Assembly (NCBI RefSeq): GCF_900167135.1
Contig: NZ_FUWZ01000006.1
Location: 496,001 to 560,000 of the forward strand
Direction of reading: 5' to 3'
Source: Chitinophaga eiseniae
GTDB taxonomy: Bacteria > Bacteroidota > Bacteroidia > Chitinophagales > Chitinophagaceae
Length of the DNA stretch: 64,000 nt
Position 1 is the stretch's first letter, and the number at the start of each line of letters is the position of its first letter. The notes below the pieces were generated by a model that saw only the letters and a list, made by a program, of their open reading frames with translations, did not search any database and had not been told where the DNA came from. This document shows, in pieces, positions 41,540-49,764 of this stretch. Made by a program: the position numbers and the translations under genes.

Positions 41540-43411
41540 TTATTTACAATACGTCTTCAACAACTGTCCCGCCTGCTGAGCTCCTAATATTGCAGCCTGT
41601 TGCAGATCAGGACAGGCTTTGGCCCGATCATTCATCATCAGCCAGCTTACCCCGCGGCCCAGGTACAGGTCCGGCTCAGAGGGTTTCAATGCCATTGCCG
41701 CCGTGAAATCACTCACGGATTGCTGCAGGTTTTTCTTACGGTCACGTTCGTACACGCCCTTAAAATACAGCAGCCGTTCGTTTTTCGGGTATACCTGTAC
41801 CAGCGCCTGAAAGAAACGGTCATTGTCTGCCATCTGTGGCCAGAGCTTCACAAACAACACCGCCAGCGCCTCCTTGTTAGGATTCTGGATGACATAGACC
41901 GGTGAAAAGGTGCTGTCATTCAGGAAGTGGGTGATCGGCACATTCGTATAGTTCTCCCCGGTATAATGCGACTCCCATACAATCAGCTGGCCCGGCTGCA
42001 TCACCGCCTTACTCCGCGCAGATATCTCCCCGGTATGCGTCGTATCATCAGGATGACGGCGGGATGCCCAGAAGTACCACGGATGGTTGCAGTACACTTT
42101 GTGGTCACGCAGCGGCCCTTCTCCTAAAAAAGCGGTCATACCGTTCATCCCCCACCGCTCTTCGTTACCATGGCTCGCAGGATTTTCATAATAAAGCGTA
42201 AACGCCACCTGCCAGATCAACAATGCCAGAGCCATGACCAAAGGCGGGCGGCCTTTTTTTGCAAACACCGGCAAAACGGCCAGCAGACAACAAACCAGCA
42301 AAGCATTAAAAATCATATAGTCTTTCTTGTCAGGATTGTAGGTCTGTCTTAAATGCAGCTCGTTGGTAAAACACAGCCACCCGATGAGCACCATGAAAAC
42401 AACATATATCCATAGCTCCCGGCGGTCAGGGGGCTTGACCACCTTTTTACCTTTGGCGACAGGCACATCGAACATGGCCCACCAGTAATTGAAGCCATAC
42501 ACACAGATCACCGCTGCAAAAGGCGCCAGGGTGATCAGGTTACGCAGCGCCCCGCCGGATTGACCCAGGTCCATGAACACCGCAAAACCGACATAGATCA
42601 GGAAGCCAACGGTGAACTGCAAAAGGATAAAGTAATCGGCGAACATCTTCTTTAAATGCTCCAGGTATCCCCAAACAAAAAAGAAAAAAGCCACCGGTCC
42701 CAGCACATACACGTATTTGCCGATATGATGCGTGAGGCTGACACGGTCATAGCGGTTTTTCTTCCCGCCACTGGCCAGTATTTCCTGCACCAAAGCCAGC
42801 GGCTGACCGGTAAATACATACAGGCCGAGCCCCCACGCGGCCAGCCCCGCTCCCAGCAACGGAATATAGCGGTACATACGTTGCTGCACCAACGGAAATA
42901 ACCAGAAAGGCAGAAACAACACGCCCTCCGGGCGGGCCAGCGGTAACAGCCCTCCTACCAGCGCAAACCAGCCAAACTGTTTGCGGTAGAAAAAATAGAT
43001 CCCGAGGCAGATCAAAAAAGAGGCCAACGGCTCCGTCATAGCATCTCTCGAAATACCAAACAAAAAAGTCTGGAACAACAGAAAAACCATGACAACAATA
43101 GCATGAGGCACCCCTTTATGCTTCAGCGCTTTGTACAACAGGATACCGGAGCCTGCTGTCAGCAGCACCATCGTCATCACCGCCCCCATTCTGCCAAAGA
43201 GCTGTACCGGCAGGTAAAACAGCACCACAAACAATGGCCTGTTCCAGGAAGAAAAAAACTGCTTCGGATGAAAGCGTGCATCCTGTACGTTCAGGAAACG
43301 GCTGATGGCATCATCGTCCCAGGTGTAATTGGACGACTGCGACCAAACCAGGGAGATCAGCACAAACACAAGCGCGCATATCAGATAATCGTATTGTTGC
43401 CATTTTTTCAT
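41540..43411 (-). CDS. GT-C type membrane glycosyltransferase with TPR tail
   Basis: A 623-aa polytopic protein. After the first helix comes the acidic motif YTWDDDAISRFL, typical of GT-C enzymes that use lipid-linked sugar donors. About 11-12 further helices follow to residue 400, with a large periplasmic part then holding NHPWYFWASRRHPDDTTH and VWESHYTGENYTNVP. The last 80 residues form TPR-like helices (LYFKGVYERDRKKNLQQSVSDFTAAMALKPSEPDLYLGRG). Its ATG overlaps the stop of the FAD oxidoreductase by four bases (ATGA), so the two are translationally coupled and likely act in one pathway, perhaps surface-glycan assembly. Confidence 0.8.
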   Translation of the reverse strand: MKKWQQYDYLICALVFVLISLVWSQSSNYTWDDDAISRFLNVQDARFHPKQFFSSWNRPLFVVLFYLPVQLFGRMGAVMTMVLLTAGSGILLYKALKHKGVPHAIVVMVFLLFQTFLFGISRDAMTEPLASFLICLGIYFFYRKQFGWFALVGGLLPLARPEGVLFLPFWLFPLVQQRMYRYIPLLGAGLAAWGLGLYVFTGQPLALVQEILASGGKKNRYDRVSLTHHIGKYVYVLGPVAFFFFVWGYLEHLKKMFADYFILLQFTVGFLIYVGFAVFMDLGQSGGALRNLITLAPFAAVICVYGFNYWWAMFDVPVAKGKKVVKPPDRRELWIYVVFMVLIGWLCFTNELHLRQTYNPDKKDYMIFNALLVCCLLAVLPVFAKKGRPPLVMALALLIWQVAFTLYYENPASHGNEERWGMNGMTAFLGEGPLRDHKVYCNHPWYFWASRRHPDDTTHTGEISARSKAVMQPGQLIVWESHYTGENYTNVPITHFLNDSTFSPVYVIQNPNKEALAVLFVKLWPQMADNDRFFQALVQVYPKNERLLYFKGVYERDRKKNLQQSVSDFTAAMALKPSEPDLYLGRGVSWLMMNDRAKACPDLQQAAILGAQQAGQLLKTYCK

Positions 43412-44967
43412 ACCGCCTGTTTTTCTTCGTGATATTCCTGTTCAGTATTGATGTCCCAGATATTGTCCCTTCCGGTAACGCCCTGGACGATATTGTCTAC
43501 CGCCGTCATGGCCGTTAACATAGAGTGGTCGGCATTGTTGTATTTGTGCATACCGTTACGGCCAACGAGAAACAGGTTACTGATGGTATCGGTATAAGCC
43601 CGCAGCTCATTGAACTGCTGGTAGGTGCCGAAATAAGCCGGATAGGTTTTCTTCATGCGTACGAGCGTGCTGTCGCGCACATCTTCCCGCCGGATGATAC
43701 CGATTTTCTCCAGTTCATCGATGCCAAAGTTAATAAAGCGCTGATCATCCATGCTCCAAAGTTCGTCGCCTTCGTTGCAAAAGTACTCCAGCCCTATCCA
43801 TACGCGATCCGGATCACTGACCATGAAAGGGCTCCAGTTGTTGAAGATCTGCAACCGGCCCACTTTTACATCGTTTTCCTGAATGTAGATCCAGTTGTCT
43901 TTTATAAGTCCCTGTTCCTGTTCTATGACCAGTTTATCCAGCAGCAGCCCTACCGTTACAAAATCACGGTATTCCAGACCGGCGGCGATATCCCGCACCC
44001 GTGGCGGTACTGGTCCGTCCATGGCCGCCACCAGGTCTTTTACCGGCATGGTGGAGAAAAAGTATTCGCCCAGAAAACACTGCGTGGCCGTATCTGCACC
44101 GGTGATCCTGTCTGCCGTCATGCGGATGCCTTTTACTTCCTGATGCAGGTGTATTTCGCCTCCCATGGCTTTAATCCGCTCCGCTACTTCTTCCCAGAGC
44201 TGCCCGGGACCGAATTTAGGATACAGAAAACGCTCTATCAGGCTTGTTTCGGTTTGTTTCTGATGGATATCCGCCGGTGTTTTGCGGGCTGTCAGCTGCT
44301 GCAGGGCGTGCCGCACCGTTTTGGACACCGAGAGTTTTTTGATCCGCTGATGTCCCCATGCGGCATCTATTTCATGACAGGGCTTTCCCCATACTTTCTC
44401 CGTATAGTCTTTGAAGAAAGTTTTATACAGCACTTTTCCGAAACGTTTGATAAAAAAATCTTCCAGCGTTTTTTCGGTTTTCCGGTTGAAAATACGGGTA
44501 TACCCATACGACATCATGATGCTGCAGAGCCTTAACAGGCCCAGCTTTGAGATGGTGCTCATAGACATCGTGAGCGGGTAAAGGAACAGCTTTCGCTGGT
44601 AGTAAATTCTGGAGAGCCGGTCCCGGATAAGCATCACCAGGTCGGGATGCTGCGGGGTTTGTTGTTTGGCTGACATCTTTAAAGTTCTTTCTTTTTGCTG
44701 GTAGGCGATGCGTACCTGGTCGGCCGGAGCGCCGATAGGCATCACCTGCAGCCACCAGTCCATTACCCGGTCTGACTTGGAAAAGAAACGGTGGCCGCCG
44801 ATGTCGATGCGGTTGCCTTTATAGCGAACGGTTTTTGAAATGCCGCCGATATCGCCGGACATTTCAAGGATGACAGGTTTAATGTCTGTACGGGTAAGCA
44901 GTTCGTAGGCCGCTGTCAGTCCTGCCGGACCTGCGCCGATAATAATTGCTGTTTTTTTGTCTGTCAT
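43408..44967 (-). CDS. FAD-dependent oxidoreductase, UDP-galactopyranose mutase/amine oxidase type
   Basis: A 519-aa flavoprotein. The N-terminal dinucleotide-binding motif is IIIGAGPAGLTAAYELL, followed by the acidic EMSGDIGGISKTVRYKGNRIDIGGHRFFSKSDRVMDWW, which matches the sugar-mutase and protoporphyrinogen-oxidase-like branch. Central residues include KTFFKDYTEKVWG. A late FAD contact lies in LFLVGRNGMHKYNNADHSMLTAM. It is translationally coupled to a GT-C glycosyltransferase, so conversion or oxidation of a sugar or lipid-linked sugar is likely. It may alternatively be a desaturase-like carotenoid enzyme, but the operon context argues for glycan work. Confidence 0.85.
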   Translation of the reverse strand: MTDKKTAIIIGAGPAGLTAAYELLTRTDIKPVILEMSGDIGGISKTVRYKGNRIDIGGHRFFSKSDRVMDWWLQVMPIGAPADQVRIAYQQKERTLKMSAKQQTPQHPDLVMLIRDRLSRIYYQRKLFLYPLTMSMSTISKLGLLRLCSIMMSYGYTRIFNRKTEKTLEDFFIKRFGKVLYKTFFKDYTEKVWGKPCHEIDAAWGHQRIKKLSVSKTVRHALQQLTARKTPADIHQKQTETSLIERFLYPKFGPGQLWEEVAERIKAMGGEIHLHQEVKGIRMTADRITGADTATQCFLGEYFFSTMPVKDLVAAMDGPVPPRVRDIAAGLEYRDFVTVGLLLDKLVIEQEQGLIKDNWIYIQENDVKVGRLQIFNNWSPFMVSDPDRVWIGLEYFCNEGDELWSMDDQRFINFGIDELEKIGIIRREDVRDSTLVRMKKTYPAYFGTYQQFNELRAYTDTISNLFLVGRNGMHKYNNADHSMLTAMTAVDNIVQGVTGRDNIWDINTEQEYHEEKQAV

Positions 44968-44991
44968 GGCGGAAATAGCTAAGCGGAATCA

Positions 44992-45144
44992 TCACTTTCT
45001 CTCAGCACTATTTCTGTTGACAAACGGCAGGCATCTCCCTAAAAACCTAATGGTCACCACTAACAGGTACCATGGCAAGAAAAGGAGCCTGACAGCAGCT
45101 TTCCAGCATAATATAGCATAATAAAAAGCACGTTCCATCATCAT
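44992..45144 (-). CDS. Small membrane protein of 50 aa
   Basis: An ATG-to-TGA frame of 50 codons, 24 bp upstream of the FAD oxidoreductase start on the same strand. The sequence has a short N-terminus (MMMERAFYY) and one long hydrophobic stretch with interspersed Arg (VRLLFLPWYLLVVTIRFLG), then a basic polar tail. This is the pattern of a single-pass small membrane protein. It is the only plausible gene in the 303-bp gap between 44968 and 45271. It may be the first gene of the FAD oxidoreductase/GT-C operon. No homology is recognised; three consecutive ATGs leave the exact start open. Confidence 0.45.
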   Translation of the reverse strand: MMMERAFYYAILCWKAAVRLLFLPWYLLVVTIRFLGRCLPFVNRNSAERK

Positions 45145-45236
45145 AAAATATTCGTGATACAGCCTGCGCGGGGGCCGGTAATGTTAACTAACTGCCACTA
45201 ATACACGATGATGGAACGATACCCTTATACGGGGGC

Positions 45237-45263
45237 AAAAAAATCCGGGAAATTTTTCCCGGA
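45237..45263 (-). terminator. Rho-independent terminator of the DUF6882-like gene
   Basis: A perfect 9-bp stem (TCCGGGAAA / TTTCCCGGA) followed on the minus strand by seven T. It lies 9 bp after the stop at 45272. Confidence 0.9.
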
Positions 45264-45271
45264 CTGATTTT

Positions 45272-45946
45272 TTAGGAGAGGGTGCCATTGAGGCTGGCGA
45301 GCCGGCTAAGTTCGTCGAACGTGGCGACGATCGTGCTGCCGTTGTAGGTGGCCGATAGTTCCTTGTCTTTCGTCGTCACCTGGAAAGCTTTGGCGTTCAG
45401 GTAACTGGACAATGCCTGCTGATGGTCCATTTCAAACAGGGAGATCAGCTGCGGAAAAACGGTCAGCACCCGTTGCGGAGCATCGGTACGCGTTTTGTCA
45501 ATCACGTCGCTCTGGATGGTCACCAGCAACGCGCCGCTGCCATAGTCGGCCACGTAATAGGCGCTGGCATCAAACATACCGGAAGCTATCAGTCCGATAT
45601 AGTGTACATCATTCACAGAGCCGTCGAACTGGCTGGTGGTGAATAGAGGCAGCTGGTGCGCTTCACCGTAGGCTTTCAGTTGCGCAGCCTGCTGCAGCAG
45701 GTTTTCCGGGATGTTGGACTGGGTATTGGCCCAACCCCAGAGGAAGGTTTCAGACGAATGGGAGAAAGTGCCCAGTATCTGGATGGGGAACGTCAGTTGA
45801 TCGCCGAAACTGATGACGCCTTCATTGAGATCGGCATTCCAGTTGTTGTTGCCGATAAGGGCGGACAGATCATTTTGTTTATCCAGTGCAATACCGCCGT
45901 ATTGTGCGATGAGGTCCTCCGCGGACAGGGCTGTTGAATCGGACAT
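45272..45946 (-). CDS. DUF6882-like cytoplasmic protein
   Basis: A 224-aa soluble protein with no signal peptide. It carries a central block FPIQILGTFSHSSETFLWGWANTQSNIPENLLQQAAQLKAYGEAHQLPLF, which matches a conserved family of unknown function (DUF6882-like) in many bacteria. The C-terminal part (LSSYLNAKAFQVTTKDKELSATYNGSTIVATFDEL) is a second small alpha/beta unit. No catalytic motif is evident. It is transcribed alone and ends at a strong terminator. Confidence 0.75.
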   Translation of the reverse strand: MSDSTALSAEDLIAQYGGIALDKQNDLSALIGNNNWNADLNEGVISFGDQLTFPIQILGTFSHSSETFLWGWANTQSNIPENLLQQAAQLKAYGEAHQLPLFTTSQFDGSVNDVHYIGLIASGMFDASAYYVADYGSGALLVTIQSDVIDKTRTDAPQRVLTVFPQLISLFEMDHQQALSSYLNAKAFQVTTKDKELSATYNGSTIVATFDELSRLASLNGTLS

Positions 45947-46049
45947 TTTACTTCTGTTTTACTATTCGCGGTCAAGATACGTCATTTAACGGGATTGCTG
46001 TAAACTATACCCTGTATTTCCCCCCGACTGGCATCAGGAAGTCATGTGA

Positions 46050-46292
46050 TTGAAATTATCCAGCGGCCCCGAACGGGGAAAAGGATATGGCAGAAAGGCC
46101 ATTGGCCTTGTGCTGCGCAACCTCGCCGCCCGTAAGATTTACGGGCTGTATACCAGCTGTGGCGAAGGGAAAGCCAGCCCACCGGAATTATACCAGCGCC
46201 TGGGCTTTGCGGCTACCGGCGTCTATTATGATGATGAAGCGGAGATGAAGCTCATCTTCACCGACGCGACTGTGGAGCAACTGTTAAGCTGA
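46050..46292 (+). pseudogene. 5'-truncated GNAT acetyltransferase remnant
   Basis: The open frame holds only the C-terminal half of a GNAT domain: the acetyl-CoA loop (ERGKGYGRKAIGLVL), then CGEGKASPPELYQRLGFAATGVYY and DDEAEMKLIF. A TGA stands immediately before the first homologous residues (46047-46049), no ATG is available in frame, and the preceding 100 bp show no N-terminal half in any frame. I therefore read it as the leftover of a deleted gene. Its 3' end overlaps the converging DinB-like gene by nine bases. Confidence 0.75.
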
Positions 46293-46796
46293 CAGCAGCT
46301 TTTCCCGGATCCCCGCGAGGTGATGATCATCATGTTCCGCCACGAAATAAGCCAGGTCGATGACGCGCATCGGCGTTTTTAAACGGGGATGCAACGCGGT
46401 GTTGTTCATCTGCGTATCGTCCAGCGCCTGCAACTTTTTCACCAGCAACGCCCGCTGCTCCCTGAATCGCATCAGCAGTTCCGGGAGCGCGGAGGCGTTA
46501 TGGTTCGCCTGATGCGTGCGTTGATTGGTAAGGTCCGCCAGACGCAGCTCCTGCCGGCCTTCAACAAAATCGTCGAAACGGCCGGACCATAAAGGTTCCA
46601 TATCCGACAGATGCCCAGCCTCTTCCTGTGCCGACCACTGATCACCGGATTTGTATACCATTACCGCCTCAGCAGCGCCGCGGGTCAGTTCTTCCAGTCT
46701 CGCCGGCGTACCCGCGAGGCGTTCAATGATGTCGGGCATAACGCCATTGTCTGTGATGGCCGGAAACGACCGGTCAAACCATGCTGTCCTTTTCAT
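46284..46796 (-). CDS. DinB/YfiT-family putative metal-dependent hydrolase
   Basis: A 170-aa four-helix-bundle protein. The expected metal-binding histidines are visible: His in EEAGHLSDMEPLW near residue 60, and the pair in FVAEHDDHHLAGI near the C-terminus. Central text FRKQR-type helices (MRFREQRALLVKKLQAL) match the family. Members include thiol-transferases such as bacillithiol S-transferases and many uncharacterised stress proteins. Its ATG overlaps the stop of the CatB gene by four bases (ATGA), so the two are translationally coupled, which suggests a shared detoxification role. Confidence 0.9.
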   Translation of the reverse strand: MKRTAWFDRSFPAITDNGVMPDIIERLAGTPARLEELTRGAAEAVMVYKSGDQWSAQEEAGHLSDMEPLWSGRFDDFVEGRQELRLADLTNQRTHQANHNASALPELLMRFREQRALLVKKLQALDDTQMNNTALHPRLKTPMRVIDLAYFVAEHDDHHLAGIREKLLSA

Positions 46797-47434
46797 CGTG
46801 ACTGCGATTTATAAAAATCATACAATGTTTTGATATCGCTGCTGCAAAGCAATGGCATCGCCGCTTTCAGCATATCGTCGGGCCAGTTCCACCATTCCAT
46901 TTCCAGCAACCGCGCAATGTCTTCTTCCGGGAAACGTTTCCGGATCTCTTTGCCAGGGTTACCGCCCACAACGCTGTAAGGCGCCACGTCTTTGGTGATC
47001 AGCGCCCTGCTGCCGATGATAGCGCCATGACCCACTTTCACACCCGGCATGATCACCGCTTCGGTACCTATCCACACGTCGTTGCCGATAACCGTATCGC
47101 CGGCCGGCCGGAAGCCGTCAACGCTACCTTCAAAGGCAGCTACTTCCGGCATATAAAAAAACGGGAAACTGGATACCCAGTCGTGCCGATGCCCCTGATT
47201 GCCCGCCATGATAAATGCCGCGCCGCTGCCAATGGAACAATAACTTCCGATGATCAGCTTATCTACGTCTGTTCTGTCGGGCATCAGGTATTTGGCGCAA
47301 TCATCAAAAGAATGACCATGATAATAACCTGAGTAATAGCTATAGGCGCCTGCAATAATATTAGGATTGGTAACCTGTTCTGATAATAACTTACCCCGGA
47401 AAGGGCTTTCGAAATAATTTTCCATACTGTTCAT
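46793..47434 (-). CDS. catB: Type B chloramphenicol/xenobiotic acetyltransferase
   Basis: A 213-aa left-handed beta-helix acetyltransferase closely resembling CatB. The start MENYFESPFRGKLL, YYSGYYHGHSFDDCAKYLMPDR, LIIGSYCSIGSGAAFIMAGNQGHRHDW (with the catalytic His), and RPAGDTVIGNDVWIG / YSVVGGNPGKEIRKRF are hallmark blocks. The homotrimer transfers acetyl from acetyl-CoA to chloramphenicol; relatives act on streptogramin A. Whether this chromosomal copy confers resistance is not shown by sequence. It is translationally coupled to a DinB-like gene downstream. ATGs at 47434 and 47425 are both possible. Confidence 0.93.
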   Translation of the reverse strand: MNSMENYFESPFRGKLLSEQVTNPNIIAGAYSYYSGYYHGHSFDDCAKYLMPDRTDVDKLIIGSYCSIGSGAAFIMAGNQGHRHDWVSSFPFFYMPEVAAFEGSVDGFRPAGDTVIGNDVWIGTEAVIMPGVKVGHGAIIGSRALITKDVAPYSVVGGNPGKEIRKRFPEEDIARLLEMEWWNWPDDMLKAAMPLLCSSDIKTLYDFYKSQSR

Positions 47435-47508
47435 TTTTACATCGGGAACAGCAAGGTACGATTAGTTTACGGGCTGGCGCATATTTTTGTAGGGATTCCG
47501 CCGTTCAA

Positions 47509-47543
47509 AAAGCCGGCCCGGTAGCGACGACCGGGCCGGCTTT
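47509..47543 (-). terminator. Rho-independent terminator
   Basis: A 13-bp stem (AAAGCCGGCCCGG / CCGGGCCGGCTTT) with T residues following on the minus strand. It ends the transcript carrying the SnoaL-like gene, 10 bp after its stop. Confidence 0.9.
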
Positions 47544-47552
47544 GCGATGTGA

Positions 47553-47933
47553 TTACGCCTTCAGTGAGTCCAGTGCACCAAAAGCATGGTCTATAATGAT
47601 CTTCCAATGTCCGTCTGCCTGCCGCTGCATGACCTCTATCCCTTTAGCGCTGATCTTCACCTCGTCGCCATCGGTGATGCTCCATTCGGAGCGGCCTACG
47701 GCCACGTCTCCTGTCTGCAGGCAATACACTGTTTTGATGGCCATCGTTCCATTTACGGACAGGATCGATTTGACGGCCTCTTCAAACTGTTCCTTACCGG
47801 ATACGACCTTGCCTGGCTCCGGCACGATGATACCGTTGTAATCGTAGATCTCAAACACCGTATCGATGTTACCGGTGTTGAAAGCCGCCGCCAGCGCGGC
47901 ATGTACTTCTTCCGCTTTTTCAGGTAAGTTCAT
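47553..47933 (-). CDS. SnoaL/DUF4440-like NTF2-fold protein
   Basis: A 126-aa small alpha/beta-cone protein. The helix EEVHAALAAAFNTGNIDTVFEIYD is followed by NGIIVPEPGKVVSGKEQFEEAVKSIL and the strand pair DVAVGRSEWSI and GIEVMQRQADGHWKIIIDHAFG, the standard DUF4440 pattern. Such proteins are ligand-binding or small hydrolase/isomerase scaffolds and have no fixed catalytic residues. It lies 19 bp after the PEP-mutase-like gene and is co-transcribed with it. Confidence 0.88.
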   Translation of the reverse strand: MNLPEKAEEVHAALAAAFNTGNIDTVFEIYDYNGIIVPEPGKVVSGKEQFEEAVKSILSVNGTMAIKTVYCLQTGDVAVGRSEWSITDGDEVKISAKGIEVMQRQADGHWKIIIDHAFGALDSLKA

Positions 47934-47952
47934 TTGTCACTTTTTTGTGGGT

Positions 47953-48735
47953 TTAGATAAAAAGAGGTTCAAAACTGCCCATGGCGGTAATAGCATCTGA
48001 CAGTTGACCGATGCGGTCGTACACATTATTGTACAGGAAAGGACCCATGCTGACACGTTTCACGCCGAGTTTTTCCAGGGTGCCCAATGCAGGAAGGCCG
48101 GGTATGCACATCACATTGAGCGGCAGGCTGGTGCTGCTGACGGCGGCGGTAATGGCCGCTTCTTCCGCGATACAGGGCAGGAAGATGCCGTCTGCGCCGG
48201 CTGCTTCGTACAACCGCAACCGTTGCAATGTTTCCGCTTCCTTATCCGCTACGTTCAGTAAGTAGGTATCGCTGCGCACATTCAGGAAGAGATCTGCTCC
48301 GGCGGCAGTGAGCCTGCTGCGGACAGCTCCGAGTGTGGCGGCAAAGGAGGCCGCCGGCTGCAACACACGGCCTTCGTTGCCGATGATGGAATCTTCGATG
48401 TTAATGCCAGCCACGCCCGCTTCCAGCAGCCGGGAGATATTGGCGTAGATGGCTTCGGGGGAATCGCCGTAGCCCATTTCAATATCAACGGACAAGGGTA
48501 TACGCAGAACCGCTGTCATGCGGCGAACCAGAAACAGGTAATCATCAAAAGGCATCCCTTCTCCGTCTTCATACCCCAGACTGGCGGCCACTGCTGCGCT
48601 GGAGGTGCCTGCCGCCGGAAAACCTTTCTCCTGGAAACGGCGGGCGCTCTCGGGGTTCCATACGTTGGGCAGCACAAACAATTGGCGTCCCTGATGCAGT
48701 TCTTTAAATGTGTTAAATACGGATGACATGGTCAT
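47953..48735 (-). CDS. Isocitrate lyase/PEP mutase-family enzyme
   Basis: About 260 aa with a TIM-barrel of the PEP mutase/ICL superfamily. It begins with FNTFKELHQGRQLFVLPNVWNPESARRFQEKGFPAAGTSSAAVAASLG, then has the metal-binding DIEMGYGDSPEAI and INIEDSIIGNEGRVLQP, and later FLNVRSDTYLL and GADGIFLPC. Relatives make or break C-C bonds next to a carboxylate (oxaloacetate decarboxylase, methylisocitrate lyase-like). The isocitrate lyase KKCGH motif is absent. The start is placed at 48735 (or 48729), since the upstream extension is not conserved-looking and a promoter lies at 48775-48782. Confidence 0.85.
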   Translation of the reverse strand: MTMSSVFNTFKELHQGRQLFVLPNVWNPESARRFQEKGFPAAGTSSAAVAASLGYEDGEGMPFDDYLFLVRRMTAVLRIPLSVDIEMGYGDSPEAIYANISRLLEAGVAGINIEDSIIGNEGRVLQPAASFAATLGAVRSRLTAAGADLFLNVRSDTYLLNVADKEAETLQRLRLYEAAGADGIFLPCIAEEAAITAAVSSTSLPLNVMCIPGLPALGTLEKLGVKRVSMGPFLYNNVYDRIGQLSDAITAMGSFEPLFI

Positions 48736-48774
48736 TTCAGTTAAAAATGAGTAAATATTGTTTGTTTGATAACA

Positions 48775-48782
48775 CAAAACTA
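48775..48782 (-). promoter_or_regulatory. -7 box of the PEP-mutase-like gene
   Basis: TAGTTTTG on the minus strand is an exact TAnnTTTG match, 40 bp before the ATG at 48735. The flanking sequence (TAGTTTTGTGTT) is identical to the promoter at 51782-51789. Confidence 0.5.
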
Positions 48783-48823
48783 CTGCAGCAGGAAAGCGTG
48801 AAATTGTACAGATCGGAACTGTT

Positions 48824-49636
48824 TCAACTAAGAGCGGCCTGGGTAACAGGCGACTGGTCGGGCAGATAACCGGACGGGGTAATGCCGGTGAAGGATTTAA
48901 ATTCCCGGATAAAGTGGGACTGATCGAAGTAGCCGCAGTCATAGGCGATGGCGGTCAGCGGCGCCTCATTGCGGACCACCAGCTGCAAGCTGTTTTGAAA
49001 GCGGTGGATCTTACTGTATAATTTGGGGGTGAGACCGGTATACTGCACAAACAGTTTCTGCAGATAACGGGAAGTTATGCCATAGCGGGCCGCTACGTTT
49101 TCGAGGTTATCGAAAAATCCAGGCTGGCGGATTTCATGCATGACATGGTCCACCATGGTGACTTTCGTATGCCTTTTTTCAGACCATAGCAACTGACGCC
49201 AGAGGAAATCCTCCACTAAAGACAATCGTTCCGGCCAGGCAGGTGTTTCCTGCAGCCGTGTATGCAGCGCGGTTACTACTTTGCCGGACACATCGCGGAA
49301 ATCATTTACCTGGTCATTGAACAGGTCTACCTTATCAGGGAAAAAGTAAGCAGCCGCATGTGGAAAGAAACGAACGCCCAGCATCGTGTTGCGACCGACA
49401 GAGCGCACCGGCAATGGTTTGGTGATCTGGCCCCATAACTCTACCGGTGGCGTGGTCTTAAACCCGGCGCCGCCGTCTGTTTGCCAGGAACCTGCACCCA
49501 AATTGAAGATGATCTCCATATTCCCGCTGGGAAAAACAGTATCCTCAAATACTGTTGCAGCATCTGATTCATAAGTGTAATAACACTTTACATACTGTTG
49601 GAGCCGGTCGCCCGGCTTGATTTCCTTGTATTCCAT
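48824..49636 (-). CDS. AraC-family transcriptional regulator with DUF6597-like N-terminus
   Basis: A 270-aa soluble regulator. The N-terminal half has the DUF6597-type blocks (LQQYVKCYYTYESD, FPSGNMEIIFNLG, GVRFFPHAAAYFF). The C-terminal AraC domain (about 165-262) has FDNLENVAARYGITSRYLQKLFVQYTGLTPKLY and the second helix-turn-helix APLTAIAYDCGYFDQSHFIREFKSFTGITPSGY. The ligand is unknown. It sits 88 bp from the PEP-mutase-like gene start on the same strand, and is divergent from the SnoaL-like gene at 49765, which it may control. Confidence 0.92.
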   Translation of the reverse strand: MEYKEIKPGDRLQQYVKCYYTYESDAATVFEDTVFPSGNMEIIFNLGAGSWQTDGGAGFKTTPPVELWGQITKPLPVRSVGRNTMLGVRFFPHAAAYFFPDKVDLFNDQVNDFRDVSGKVVTALHTRLQETPAWPERLSLVEDFLWRQLLWSEKRHTKVTMVDHVMHEIRQPGFFDNLENVAARYGITSRYLQKLFVQYTGLTPKLYSKIHRFQNSLQLVVRNEAPLTAIAYDCGYFDQSHFIREFKSFTGITPSGYLPDQSPVTQAALS

Positions 49637-49764
49637 GGCCTTTGCAGGTACCGGAAGTTACAACAAATCCGGTCCTGCGCAAAAATAATCCCCCTGCCCT
49701 GACGGGAATTGTATAAAACGGAACAAAAAATTTCTATTTTCACCGTCGACCTTAAAGACACACT

